In this document: positions 26,469 through 34,661 of the stretch, piece after piece | How positions within the stretch are numbered: the stretch's first letter is position 1 | Layout: every line of letters begins with the position of its first letter | NCBI GenBank assembly: GCA_003281505.1 | Contig: QCBU01000003.1 | Location: 1-64,000 of the forward strand | Reading direction: 5' to 3' | Origin: Prochlorococcus sp. AG-347-J14 | GTDB lineage: Bacteria; Cyanobacteriota; Cyanobacteriia; PCC-6307; Cyanobiaceae | Length of the DNA: 64,000 nt | Translations under genes and position numbers: made by a program | Notes under the pieces: generated by a model | Databases searched by the model: none | The model's input: only the letters and a program-made list of their open reading frames with translations | What the model was told of the DNA's origin: nothing

Positions 26469-26608
26469 TGAAAAACAACGAACCCAAAATAGTTGAAAAA
26501 GAAAAAATCGTTGCTGAGAAGTTAAACGGTAGATTTGCAATGTTAGGTTTTGTAGCACTATTAGGAGCTTATTTAACTACAGGTCAAATCATTCCTGGTT
26601 TCATCTAA
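26468..26608 (+). CDS. hli: high-light-inducible protein, 46 residues
   Basis: MKNNEPKIVEKEKIVAEKLN leads to GRFAMLGFVALLGAYLTTGQIIPGFI: a charged N-terminus, then the single chlorophyll-binding helix with E-K-L-N-G-R-F-A-M motif. Translated by re-initiation at the TAATG junction with the upstream hli. The transcript ends at the strong terminator at 26630. A start further upstream in this frame would read through the first hli out of frame and is rejected. Confidence 0.93.
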   Translation: MKNNEPKIVEKEKIVAEKLNGRFAMLGFVALLGAYLTTGQIIPGFI

Positions 26609-26629
26609 CTTAAGTATTCAATTTATTTT

Positions 26630-26667
26630 AATAGCCTAATTTAGAATTAAATTAGGCTATTTTTTTT
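26630..26667 (+). terminator. rho-independent terminator of the hli pair
   Basis: ATAGCCTAATTTA (26630-26642) pairs with TAAATTAGGCTAT (26647-26659), followed by eight T. It lies 21 bases after the second hli stop. The following ~290 bases to 26955 hold nothing recognisable. Confidence 0.9.
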
Positions 26668-26955
26668 TGATTTATAACGATAAATGTTCTGCATTAATTA
26701 AGTTGTGAATAATCCTTTTTCAAAGAAATGCTTAAAGTTAGTATAAAAAGCTATCTCATTTCAAAAATTAGATTTAAATTTTTCTTCTAATTTTATAATC
26801 TACATTTGCGATAAGTAATCCAAGCTGAGCAAGGAAAATGATTAGTATTAAAACAACTTTTTAAAAAGAAATATAAATTTGATTATTTTTCTTCATTCAA
26901 ACTTAAATTTATTAGTTAATTAATGCTATCTTTATCTAGATAATTCCAAGATTAA

Positions 26956-27084
26956 ATGAGAGTAAAGCTTGAACCGGAAACAGCATTTATTGGCAAAAAG
27001 TTCGCTTATATATTTCTAGGCATAATATTTAGCCTAAATACCATGATCTTTATTTGGTTTTTCTTATTTTCTAATTTAAATTAA
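26956..27084 (+). CDS. small one-helix membrane protein
   Basis: 42 residues: MRVKLEPETAFIGKKFAYIF continues LGIIFSLNTMIFIWFFLFSN. A conserved-looking polar start precedes one long aromatic helix. Lies between two hli loci. No family recognised. Confidence 0.5.
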   Translation: MRVKLEPETAFIGKKFAYIFLGIIFSLNTMIFIWFFLFSNLN

Positions 27085-27198
27085 TTCATTTATTGAAGTA
27101 ATTAGTAAATTTAATGATTTAAATATAAGTCAAAATATTATTGAAAGACTTTAATGATAAAGTTCAACAAAATAATTTTAAAAAAAGTAATATAGGTC

Positions 27199-27405
27199 TT
27201 AAAAAATTCCTGGGATGATCTGCCCAGTTGTTATATAAGCACCTATAAGTGCAACGAAACCAACCATAGCCCATCTACCATTTACTTTTTCTGCATTTTG
27301 CGGGTATCCATCGTAAGAAACAGTTTCATCAATATAAGGCCTGGTTTCTGATGGAAACATATTCTGTCTTCCACCAGATTCTGTAGTAACGCCTGATTTT
27401 GTCAT
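27199..27405 (-). CDS. hli: high-light-inducible protein, 68 residues
   Basis: From ATG 27405 (MTKSGVTTESGGRQNMF). A 40-residue polar N-terminus ends in YDGYPQNAEKVNGRWAMVGF, the chlorophyll-binding helix, and TTGQIIPGIF. The longer N-terminus sets it apart from the two short Hli at 26361 and 26468. An upstream in-frame ATG at 27438 would add hydrophobic residues unlike the family and is not used. It is transcribed away from the structured region at 27655. Confidence 0.93.
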   Translation of the reverse strand: MTKSGVTTESGGRQNMFPSETRPYIDETVSYDGYPQNAEKVNGRWAMVGFVALIGAYITTGQIIPGIF

Positions 27406-27654
27406 TAAAAAAATAATTATTGTTAAATAAAGTAACACAAATATTAACTTATGTAAACTAAAATCTACATTGATTTTCCTTTAAGTATTAATTTTGTAAG
27501 TCAATATGTGACATCTCTGTTTAAAAAAATTAAAATTCACATTTTTCATTCAAACCAATTTTATTATGAGATTTGCTGGTCAATAATTAAAATAAGCATT
27601 TATACTCACAGTAAGTAATTTTACTTAGTAATATAGTTATAGCATTTAGGAAGT

Positions 27655-27735
27655 GCTTAGCTGGTTAAATCAGAAAATCTGAATTAACTATGTCGTCATG
27701 AGCTTGCCGGTGGGATACTTGCAGGCTCTTTCAAT
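27655..27735 (+). ncRNA. candidate structured non-coding RNA (two hairpins)
   Basis: Two consecutive hairpins in a 457-bp gap. Hairpin 1: TGGTTAAATCAGA (27662-27674) with TCTGAATTAACTA (27678-27690), 13 bp with one mismatch and a 3-nt loop. Hairpin 2: GAGCTTGC (27700-27707) with GCAGGCTC (27721-27728), 8 bp with one G-T pair, loop CGGTGGGATACTT, followed by TTTCAATTTT. Locally GC-richer than its surroundings. It could be an sRNA with its own terminator; strand is inferred from the trailing T's. Not matched to a known riboswitch. Confidence 0.5.
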
Positions 27736-27862
27736 TTTGAAAGCTAAAAATATAATAAGCATACAAATAATTATTTAACTTTTTAGATAGAATCCTGAAG
27801 AAAAGAAACTAATGTCAAATATTTTTTTATTTGCTAAATAGAAAATAGAATGAACAAAATGT

Positions 27863-27964
27863 ATGTCTTTAGATTTTATTCTCATCCCATCTTGCATTTT
27901 GATTATCATTTTTCTTTTAAATCGAGAAAATATGATCTACAAAAAAAATCAAAAGGTTAAATAA
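27863..27964 (+). CDS. possible one-helix micropeptide gene
   Basis: 33 residues: MSLDFILIPSCILIIIFLLN then RENMIYKKNQKVK. Helix plus basic tail is the standard build of micropeptides here, but a competing frame from ATG 27850 overlaps and there is no clear ribosome-binding site. Confidence 0.35.
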   Translation: MSLDFILIPSCILIIIFLLNRENMIYKKNQKVK

Positions 27965-28092
27965 TATAATCATTCTAAAAAAACTAGAAAACTAGAAATC
28001 CAAATATCGTAGACTTTAATTTTTCAAATAATAATAGATTTTTAAAAAACTCTTTAAAAGAGTTTAAAACCTTAGAAGATTTAGTAAAGAAA

Positions 28093-28212
28093 CTATACCA
28101 ACTTTTTTCTTAAAATTAATTTTTCCCAATATATTTTTGCATTATTAATTTGATTTAGTTTTTGTTGACAGTGAATACAATTGCATTCGTATATTAAAGT
28201 TTTATTGTTCAT
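28093..28212 (-). CDS. possible small Cys-rich protein
   Basis: 39 residues: MNNKTLIYECNCIHCQQKLN, then QINNAKIYWEKLILRKKLV. The CxCxxC cluster suggests metal binding. The rest of the gap to 28334 is AT-rich; a plus-strand frame without any start codon (about 27978-28113) overlaps its end. Confidence 0.4.
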   Translation of the reverse strand: MNNKTLIYECNCIHCQQKLNQINNAKIYWEKLILRKKLV

Positions 28213-28334
28213 GATTTAACTCTTTTTTTAAAGAAACCAAATTTCTTGTTTTATTGCAAGTCTTAATAAATTATTTTCTAATTCATTATTGAAATTTAAA
28301 GAATGAAAATATTTTTCTTAACTAAAAATTTATA

Positions 28335-29606
28335 TTGGTTTCTAAATCATTGATATTTTATAATATTGAAAAAATCAGTAAAAAATCAAATAAATTTCTT
28401 TTGAAACTTTCAAATCAAACACCAATTAAAAAAACTATTAATAAAATAATTACACCTTGGTATTCAATACCTTTAATAGATAGATGGTTATTAGGGCAAA
28501 TAATTCCTCCTATGATATTTGCCATTTCTGCTTTTACTGTTATTTCATTATCTGTTGGGGTCATGTTTGATCTTATCCGAAAAATAGTTGAATATGGTTT
28601 GCCTTTATTTTTAGCTTTAAAAGTTCTTTTTTTTAGTTTGCCCAGCTTTTTAGTTTTATCATTCCCAATGGCAGTTTTGCTTTCTACATTACTGGCCTAT
28701 GGAAAATTATCAAATAATTCTGAATTGTTAGCATTGCAATCTTTAGGCGTAAAGACTTCAAGGATCATTTCCCCAGCTATTGCTATTTCAATATTTATGA
28801 CGGGATTGACTTTTTACTTTAATGATAATTTAGTTCCTGCAAGTAATAAGTTAGCTGAGACTACATTAAGAGCAGGGATAGGAAGTTCTTTCAGTGAAGA
28901 AAATGGAAAAGAAAACATTATGTTTTCAAGATATGGATCCAGAATAAATTCCGAAACTAAAAAACCAACAAAAAATAATTCTAAACTCACTCATATTTTT
29001 TATTCTCAATGGTATGAAAACAAAATAATGAAAAACGTTACAGTATTAGATTTTTCCAGAGAGGATTTTCAACAAATTTTAAAAGCAAAGACTGGAAGAT
29101 TTGACAAAAAAAATTCTTCTTGGATATTTTCTGATGGGAGTATTGTATCAATTGATTCAGGGGGACAAACTACAAATATTCAATTTAAGGAATATAGATA
29201 TCCATTTGTGGAAGGGCCTATGGAGCTAGCAAAAGTGCCCAAAGATGCCAATGAAATGACTCTCAAGCAGGCTATACAAGCAGAAAAAATTTATAAAAAA
29301 ACTGGAAACTTAAAGGAGGTTAGAAGAATTAAAGTCCGCATTCAAGAAAAATTTACTCTACCTTTTGCATGCTTGGTCTTTGGTTTAATAGGAAGCAGTT
29401 TGGGATCTAAATCTAATTTAAGATCTTCAAAAAGTCAGGGATTTGGATTGAGCGTAATTCTTATATTAATTTATTATGTAATGTCATTTATATTTAGTTC
29501 TTTTGGAGTGAAAGGGATTTTACCTCCTATTTTTGCTGCATGGTTACCTGTCTTAATTTCTCTGGGAGGTGGAATTTATTTATTAAGAAAATCGAGTTCT
29601 CTTTAA
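28335..29606 (+). CDS. LptF/LptG (YjgP/YjgQ) family permease
   Basis: 423 residues. Membrane helices at the N-terminus (PMIFAISAFTVISLSVGVMFDLI, LPSFLVLSFPMAVLLSTLLAYGKLS) and C-terminus (FACLVFGLIGSSLGS, LSVILILIYYVMSFIFSSFG) flank a large periplasmic beta-jellyroll region. The motif FPMAVLLSTLLAYGKLSNNSELLALQSLGV is diagnostic. Cyanobacteria use one such protein where proteobacteria use the LptF/LptG pair to extract LPS for export. Start TTG 28335. Confidence 0.92.
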   Translation: MVSKSLIFYNIEKISKKSNKFLLKLSNQTPIKKTINKIITPWYSIPLIDRWLLGQIIPPMIFAISAFTVISLSVGVMFDLIRKIVEYGLPLFLALKVLFFSLPSFLVLSFPMAVLLSTLLAYGKLSNNSELLALQSLGVKTSRIISPAIAISIFMTGLTFYFNDNLVPASNKLAETTLRAGIGSSFSEENGKENIMFSRYGSRINSETKKPTKNNSKLTHIFYSQWYENKIMKNVTVLDFSREDFQQILKAKTGRFDKKNSSWIFSDGSIVSIDSGGQTTNIQFKEYRYPFVEGPMELAKVPKDANEMTLKQAIQAEKIYKKTGNLKEVRRIKVRIQEKFTLPFACLVFGLIGSSLGSKSNLRSSKSQGFGLSVILILIYYVMSFIFSSFGVKGILPPIFAAWLPVLISLGGGIYLLRKSSSL

Positions 29607-29675
29607 ATACTTTAAGAACATAAATAAGAATATATGTATTGATCAAAATTCTTTTGCAAGCAAAAAATTCTTAAA

Positions 29676-30263
29676 TCATTTTTTCCTATCTATCTTTTGA
29701 TATCCATACCAATCAGGATAATTATTTTCTTCAATAAAGTTTTTATCTGGAGTTAATTCTATTTCCCAATTATCTATCTTTTTTATTAGTTCACAATCCT
29801 GGCAACTAATTAACGTTTCTAAAGAAGCAATATCATCTTTATGCTTTTTTTTATAACCAATAAGCCATTTAGATTTAGCAATATTTTGTGCTTCTAATTT
29901 ATTTGAAGCTATAACTAATCCAAACTCATGTTTTTCTTGCATAGAACTTGGATCGTACCCTCCAATATTGATGAACCATAAATTTTTGTTGGTTTTACTT
30001 TTATAAGAAAATTTGCTATTTTTAATTTTTAAGTTTTCAATTTTTCGAAGACTTATTTTATAACCATCTAAATATTTAATTTTTTTATAGCTATCGATAT
30101 GCAATCCTTTTGAAGATCCAAACCAATCCTTTCTTAAAGTATCGTATGTATCCTCAATTTTAGAACCAACCACCCATCTGACATCATGTAATTCAATATT
30201 AGCTTTTTTAATCCTACCTCCAAGAACAACTAAAAAAAGAAAATTATTTTCTATTTTTTCCAC
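29676..30263 (-). CDS. DUF1543 domain protein
   Basis: 195 residues with two related halves: FLFLVVLGGRIKKANIELHDVRWVVGS near the start and LWFINIGGYDPSSMQEKHEFGLVIAS in the middle, each followed by an L..A...AK or W-rich helix. This is the internal duplication of DUF1543. Function unknown. Soluble. Confidence 0.85.
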   Translation of the reverse strand: MEKIENNFLFLVVLGGRIKKANIELHDVRWVVGSKIEDTYDTLRKDWFGSSKGLHIDSYKKIKYLDGYKISLRKIENLKIKNSKFSYKSKTNKNLWFINIGGYDPSSMQEKHEFGLVIASNKLEAQNIAKSKWLIGYKKKHKDDIASLETLISCQDCELIKKIDNWEIELTPDKNFIEENNYPDWYGYQKIDRKK

Positions 30264-30336
30264 TTTTAATCAGTAAAATTTAATTTAAATTATCAAGAAT
30301 TATCTTGCATTTTAATATTCTAAGGAAAAGATTCTC

Positions 30337-30480
30337 TTAATTGAACCAGCCTTTTTTCTTTACTTTAACTTTTGGTGAAGTCTCAATCTTAGGCGCTTCG
30401 TCAACTCTACCTTTAATAATCATTAGAGGAACTATTGCCCATAGTGCAAAAAATAAAATCCAAAATAGATAAATGCTCAT
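30337..30480 (-). CDS. small one-helix membrane protein
   Basis: 47 residues: MSIYLFWILFFALWAIVPLM forms a helix, then IIKGRVDEAPKIETSPKVKVKKKGWFN. The Pro/Lys-rich tail with a terminal WFN is distinctive. It lies 73 bases upstream of the DUF1543 gene on the same strand. Confidence 0.6.
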   Translation of the reverse strand: MSIYLFWILFFALWAIVPLMIIKGRVDEAPKIETSPKVKVKKKGWFN

Positions 30481-30615
30481 AATTTTAAATTCTCATAAAG
30501 CTATCTTAAAATCAATTAAATAAGATTCGTGAATTTCTTTTTAAAGTTCTAATTTAGATGTATAATCAACTCCTTTTTTTTATAAAAGCTCAATATAGTT
30601 GGTCATAGATTTGCT

Positions 30616-30696
30616 ATGAATAGTAATAATATTTGCACTCAACAAAACCACTGCTTTGCTTCAGGATGTGTGGAGTGCATATTTATAATGGCATGA
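30616..30696 (+). CDS. possible Cys-rich micropeptide
   Basis: 26 residues: MNSNNICTQQNHCFASGCVE followed by CIFIMA. Four cysteines in 15 residues and a reasonable start context; otherwise unsupported. Confidence 0.3.
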   Translation: MNSNNICTQQNHCFASGCVECIFIMA

Positions 30697-30767
30697 TAAA
30701 ATTTTTTTCGTGAACCTTTCTAAATCAAACTTTTGCTTATTTAAAAAATTTAAAAATTATAATGTAA

Positions 30768-30923
30768 ATGAAAAAATGTGATTTATGTGATAAGCCAGAT
30801 AAAACTCATTATAGAGTTAAATCCATAATTCATACTGACTGGATTTTTTGTTGTAAAAAATGTTGGGATCTAATTTCTAATCATAAAAATTATTCATATG
30901 GTGGAACTAGAAAATCAAAATAA
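30768..30923 (+). CDS. small zinc-ribbon-like protein
   Basis: 51 residues: MKKCDLCDKPDKTHYRVKSI, then IHTDWIFCCKKCWDLISNHK. Two CxxC knuckles (CDLC at 4-7 and CKKC at 29-32) separated by 21 residues form a four-cysteine zinc ribbon. Probably a nucleic-acid- or protein-binding micro-domain. Confidence 0.7.
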   Translation: MKKCDLCDKPDKTHYRVKSIIHTDWIFCCKKCWDLISNHKNYSYGGTRKSK

Positions 30924-31069
30924 TTAATTTTCCAGGAAACTAACTCAAAAAAAGTCAAATAATAAGAAGCTTTGTATTTTAAGATTACTTTTGCTTTTTA
31001 ATTAGCAATCTAAAGAAAATGAATCAAACAATAAAAATAAACCAATTGTTTTGAAAAAGGACTCTAATT

Positions 31070-31546
31070 CTAAAAAAAATCGTTAATTTCTTTTTTTATA
31101 GATTTATATTCTAGATTAATATCTTTAATGAAGTTATCTACTCCTTTTTTTATATTTTTATATTCATTTATTTTTTGTTTACTTTTCTTATAAAAAATCG
31201 ATTCAAATTTTCCTGGATTTACGACCTCAATCCAATATCCTGATAGACAATAAATTTGGTTTGGAACAAAAGTTAAAATAAAAAAATTTTTAGAATTTTT
31301 ATATTGATCAATTATCTTATTAGCTAAGTTACCTTTAGTTTTATTAGTCCCAAATAGAGTAATATCATCTGCTAAAGGTTTAAAGTTATTGGATAGATTC
31401 TTACTATTTACTACTGAATGTCTAACAATTATTTTTTCAAGAGAAAAACAATAATCGAAAAAATTTGTATTTTCTCTTTTTGAAGGGTATATACTCAGGA
31501 AAGAACTAAAAAGTAAAAAAGAAGTTAAAAAAAATTTCTTAAACAT
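31070..31546 (-). CDS. hypothetical exported protein
   Basis: 158 residues. N-terminal signal-like segment MFKKFFLTSFLLFSSFLSIYPS, then a soluble domain (FVPNQIYCLSGYWIEVVNPG) and a lysine-rich helical C-terminus (KINEYKNIKKGVDNFIKDINLEYKSIKKE). Not recognised. Confidence 0.65.
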   Translation of the reverse strand: MFKKFFLTSFLLFSSFLSIYPSKRENTNFFDYCFSLEKIIVRHSVVNSKNLSNNFKPLADDITLFGTNKTKGNLANKIIDQYKNSKNFFILTFVPNQIYCLSGYWIEVVNPGKFESIFYKKSKQKINEYKNIKKGVDNFIKDINLEYKSIKKEINDFF

Positions 31547-31743
31547 TTTATTTTAATTATATTTATTATTTCATAAATATAAAAAGACAATTCAAAAATT
31601 AATAATATTTGCAGTAAATAAATTTCAATTCATAAAAAAGATTTCTATTAATTGAGCTTAAGCTTTTTGTGAAAATTTTAAAAGTTTTTCGAACTAATAA
31701 AGTATTCATCAAATGCATAAAAATTTTTTCTTATAATTAGATT

Positions 31744-32124
31744 ATGAAAAATTCAATTTTGAAAAATAAAAGTATAAAATCTTTTTTAGATTTTTTTTCA
31801 AGATTATCCCTTTCAGCAATATTTATCTCAGCCATACCAGGCAAAATAAACGATTTTGAAAGAACAGTTGGATATATTTCTTCAAAAGGCATTCCTGAGC
31901 CAATTTCATCTATCCTTCTAGTGGGAGCCATTATATGTCTTATCTTAGGTTCTGGATTTTTTATATTTGGAGAAAATCAAAAAATCGGTTCAGTATTTTT
32001 ATTACTATTTCTTATTCCAACAACAATAATTTTTCATGTATTCCCTTTTCATCAAAGAGCAGTATTTATGAATCTAGGATTGATAGGTGGGTTAATTATT
32101 TCTGCAATAAGGGAACCAAAATAA
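31744..32124 (+). CDS. DoxX family membrane protein (short)
   Basis: 126 residues, four helices: FSRLSLSAIFISAIPGKIND (DoxX start), VGYISSKGIPEP, SSILLVGAIICLILGSGFFIFGENQKIG, and FLLLFLIPTTIIFHVFPF with the end AVFMNLGLIGGLIISA. Matches the compact DoxX form, unlike the longer paralogue at 5188. Role unknown. Confidence 0.85.
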   Translation: MKNSILKNKSIKSFLDFFSRLSLSAIFISAIPGKINDFERTVGYISSKGIPEPISSILLVGAIICLILGSGFFIFGENQKIGSVFLLLFLIPTTIIFHVFPFHQRAVFMNLGLIGGLIISAIREPK

Positions 32125-32153
32125 TTAACTTAGTTAAAGAAACTAAATATTTT

Positions 32154-32347
32154 TTATTTTTTCTCTTTTAATTCTGGGAAGCAATTCGGAATATGAATTA
32201 ATTCATAAACTTCTTTGCTATCGTATTTTTTATTAGGAATTACACTTCCTAGCCTATGCCTTTCTCTTTCATCTTCTTTAATATCAATTCTTGTCTTTGT
32301 ATACTTGACATAGACTTAATTCTTTTAATTCGTTCTTCTTTATTCAC
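32154..32347 (-). pseudogene. possible frameshifted small gene
   Basis: Two overlapping minus-strand frames both look like protein. From GTG 32347 one reads VNKEERIKRIKSMSSIQRQE and ends at 32249. A second frame with no start codon reads TRIDIKEDERERHRLGSVIP and on through ELIHIPNCFPELKEKK to a stop at 32154. A single frameshift would join them into one ~60-residue protein. Alternatively the first frame alone is a 32-residue gene. Confidence 0.35.
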
Positions 32348-32377
32348 AACATCTAAAATTATTTAAGGATTTATCAA

Positions 32378-32500
32378 TTAGCGATTCATTAAATAAGTAA
32401 GAAAGCCAGTAAATGTGAGTAATTTAAATCCAATAAAGAAAGGTAAATATTTTTTGACCTTTTTGCCAACTGGTAATAATTTGTTCAATGAATTGAGCAT
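32378..32500 (-). CDS. small membrane protein
   Basis: 40 residues: basic MLNSLNKLLPVGKKVKKYLP then one helix FFIGFKLLTFTGFLTYLMNR. Lies 30 bases upstream of the frameshifted locus at 32154, same strand. No family recognised. Confidence 0.5.
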   Translation of the reverse strand: MLNSLNKLLPVGKKVKKYLPFFIGFKLLTFTGFLTYLMNR

Positions 32501-32624
32501 GATTTACATTAAAAGTCTAATCTCTTAAAACATCCTAACGAATATTTTTTAAAATCATCACATTTCGATTTGTACATTTAAAACAGCAGCTCTAAAGTAG
32601 ATAAGGTTACTCCACTTATTTTTT

Positions 32625-33011
32625 ATGAATGATAAAGAAACATTAATTGCATTATTAAATGAATTTGCTAATCCCAAAAAAATGTCTTCTTTTTTTGTTG
32701 ACAATGCGACTCCAGATTTTTTATTCATAAGACCGAGTGGCAATCCTATAGATGCAAAAGGATTCGAACGAATGATTACTAGTGATATAGTTCAAGAAAA
32801 GGCAGAAATAACCAAAATTCACCGATTGGAATTTTTAAGCGAAAATATAGTAATGTGCATTTTTACACTCGGTTCAAAATTTACTTACAAAGGGGTACCT
32901 AATGACGACTTACCCACAGTTACGTCAATTTTTAAAAAAGTAAATAATGTTTGGAAAATTCATTGGATGCAAAGATCTACGGGAAATTCGGATTTATCTT
33001 TATGGGACTAG
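32625..33011 (+). CDS. NTF2/SnoaL-like protein (DUF4440-type)
   Basis: 128 residues. The alpha-plus-beta NTF2 pattern is visible: an N-terminal helix (ETLIALLNEFANPKKMSSFF), a pocket helix (GFERMITSDIVQ), then strands IHRLEFLSENIVMCIFTLGSKFTYKG.., TSIFKKVNNVWKIHWMQRSTG. Such domains are enzymes or ligand-binding folds; no catalytic set can be chosen. Confidence 0.75.
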   Translation: MNDKETLIALLNEFANPKKMSSFFVDNATPDFLFIRPSGNPIDAKGFERMITSDIVQEKAEITKIHRLEFLSENIVMCIFTLGSKFTYKGVPNDDLPTVTSIFKKVNNVWKIHWMQRSTGNSDLSLWD

Positions 33012-33091
33012 CGAAGTTAATAGCACTATTAATGGTCCTACTACTCTTTTGTAGCTCTTCTATTAGTTTAATTATTTATTTTATGAAATAG
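33002..33091 (+). CDS. short hydrophobic peptide gene
   Basis: 29 residues: MGLAKLIALLMVLLLFCSSS continues ISLIIYFMK. It starts within the last codons of the NTF2-like gene (10-base overlap, different frame). Could be a coupled membrane micropeptide or a signal-like peptide. Confidence 0.45.
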   Translation: MGLAKLIALLMVLLLFCSSSISLIIYFMK

Positions 33092-33585
33092 ATCCATTAA
33101 TAAAAAATATACAGTAACTATTTAATTATTTTGAAAACAATTGCTTCGTTTTTGCTAAATAATTTCATTTTCAGGTAAAAATAAAAACTTTAGAAAGACT
33201 AACGCCTATATCTAAAGCTAATAAAGCAATTAGTAACTTACTCATTTTTAGAACTCTCAACTATTTTTTTGTAAAGTTCCTCAGAAATAGGTTGCATAAC
33301 CTTTGAAAAATCTAATTAAAAAATAGTTATTTTAAAATTAATTTCTCGTTACAAAATATACGAATATATGAATTTTTAAATAGGTAAAAAATATACTGAC
33401 AATAAGTTTTTCTTATAAAGTATTAATTAATACTGAGTTCAAAAACTTCAATCAATGACTTCTTTTAAAAAAGAAATTAGAAATCTTATTTCAAGTAAAT
33501 AGACCCCCTATAAGTAAGCCTTATCACCTTTTCTTCATGTTTTCTACAATATACAAATGACTTTCCATTAAAATACATGTTTACC
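33092..33585. other. gene-poor gap with two tiny overlapping minus-strand frames
   Basis: Only very short frames: a 19-residue one (33238-33297, MQPISEELYKKIVESSKNE) whose end overlaps the start of a 24-residue hydrophobic one (33171-33245, MSKLLIALLALDIGVSLSKV). The arrangement looks like translational coupling, but both are too short to call. Nothing else seen. Confidence 0.4.
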
Positions 33586-33690
33586 ATGATGCAGCTCCTG
33601 AACATGCTCAAGCCCCCGTCCTATGACTTGAATCTTACTGCGGTCTATCAAATGGTAGATCGGACGATTTTGTAGTATTTACTACAACTT
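33586..33690 (+). ncRNA. GC-richer structured element: ncRNA or 29-residue ORF
   Basis: In very AT-rich DNA, 33590-33670 is clearly richer in G and C. Hairpin GGTCTATC (33642-33649) / GGTAGATC (33654-33661) with loop AAAT is followed by a perfect palindrome TTGTAGTA-TT-TACTACAA (33670-33687). The same bases also read as a 29-residue frame (33586-33675, MMQLLNMLKPPSYDLNLTAV...). Either a structured small RNA or a conserved micropeptide with unusual codon use. Confidence 0.4.
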
Positions 33691-33793
33691 ATTTATAAAG
33701 TATTTATACTTAGATGTCAACAATTAATAGCAAATAAACTTCAATTTAAAATTTAATTCTGCTCTCACAAACTCCCTTAAAAGAATATAGAAC

Positions 33794-33889
33794 ATGAAAC
33801 TACGAGTAACTCCAATAAAAACCGAATCAAATGCTAGAACTACACAAATAGAGCAAGGTGGGAATCTCATTATTTATTGTCCAATATAA
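33794..33889 (+). CDS. possible small protein gene
   Basis: 31 residues: MKLRVTPIKTESNARTTQIE, then QGGNLIIYCPI. The strand-like composition with a Gly-Gly turn reads as protein, but there is no support from neighbours. Confidence 0.4.
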   Translation: MKLRVTPIKTESNARTTQIEQGGNLIIYCPI

Positions 33890-34204
33890 ATTTTAATTCA
33901 GCCTCCGCATTTAGAATATCAATTCTTCTTTTAAGTATTTTAAAAAATTTAATTATTTTTTTCAAAATTAAACATTCTTTTGGCATCAATAATAATATTA
34001 TTCTAAGAATGAATATATCAATCAGCAAAAATACTGAATCAATTGATATAACAAAAATTTTTGTAGCATATTTATACAATAAATAACACCAATATATGCA
34101 CAGATACTCTTGATAAATTAACCAATAAAGGTTTATTGAGAATAAAATATTATAATTAACGAACTAGTTAACTTGCAGCGATATTTCTCTTTTACTAAAA
34201 ACTA

Positions 34205-34256
34205 AAATGGGCTAGAGTCCATTAATCCAAGAGGATTTAGTACGCTTACTAAATTT
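34205..34256 (+). ncRNA. candidate hairpin element
   Basis: ATGG..CCAT (34207-34222) is followed by a perfect 8-bp hairpin ATTTAGTA (34235-34242) - CGCT - TACTAAAT (34247-34254) ending in TTT. It has the build of a short RNA with terminator; strand inferred from the T's. Confidence 0.3.
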
Positions 34257-34321
34257 TGAGTGCGCAAATTTTTCTTACTAATATGAATTCAGGATTTTAA
34301 GAGATAAATATATTTATTGCT

Positions 34322-34343
34322 TAATAAATAAATAAATAAATAT
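34322..34343. repeat. TAAA microsatellite
   Basis: About five tandem TAAA units within gene-free DNA. Simple-sequence tract, probably slippage; no functional indication. Confidence 0.7.
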
Positions 34344-34661
34344 ATTTTGTATATGGCTATTACAAAAATTATAAGGTTATTTAAATTAGCTACTAAATCC
34401 TCATAGAGAAAGCTTTATTTAACTTTTTTACTGGCGGATAATGAGATAAGGCAAATCATTTTGATCAGTAGAAGTTCAATCTAATTCAATAAAAAGTTTT
34501 TCTTGACTTTAGAAAGTTCTTATTTGAAGGTTTTAATATTTTAATTTAAATCTTGCTGAACATTTAATAAATTATTTGAATAAAGTTGGTTAATTATCTC
34601 TATTGCAAATAAAGGTGAGGTTGTTAATCTTGCACTTAAATAGGATAATTAATTACTTAAA

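Larger units (their letters stand above)
33890..34661. other. 772-bp gene-free stretch
   Basis: No convincing gene. Two mirror-image open frames at 33870-34086 on opposite strands reflect AT-rich composition. The stretch holds a hairpin pair at 34205-34256 and a TAAA microsatellite at 34322-34343. Nothing else recognised. Confidence 0.6.

Noticed and set aside
27978..28113. Open plus-strand frame reading NPNIVDFNFSNNNRFLKNSL.. to YQLFS
   Set aside because: Protein-like, but it has no ATG, GTG or TTG start after the preceding stop; at most a gene remnant.
33870..34086. Two ~69-residue open frames on opposite strands over the same bases
   Set aside because: Ile/Leu/Lys/Asn-only composition typical of random AT-rich DNA; neither has a start context or family features.
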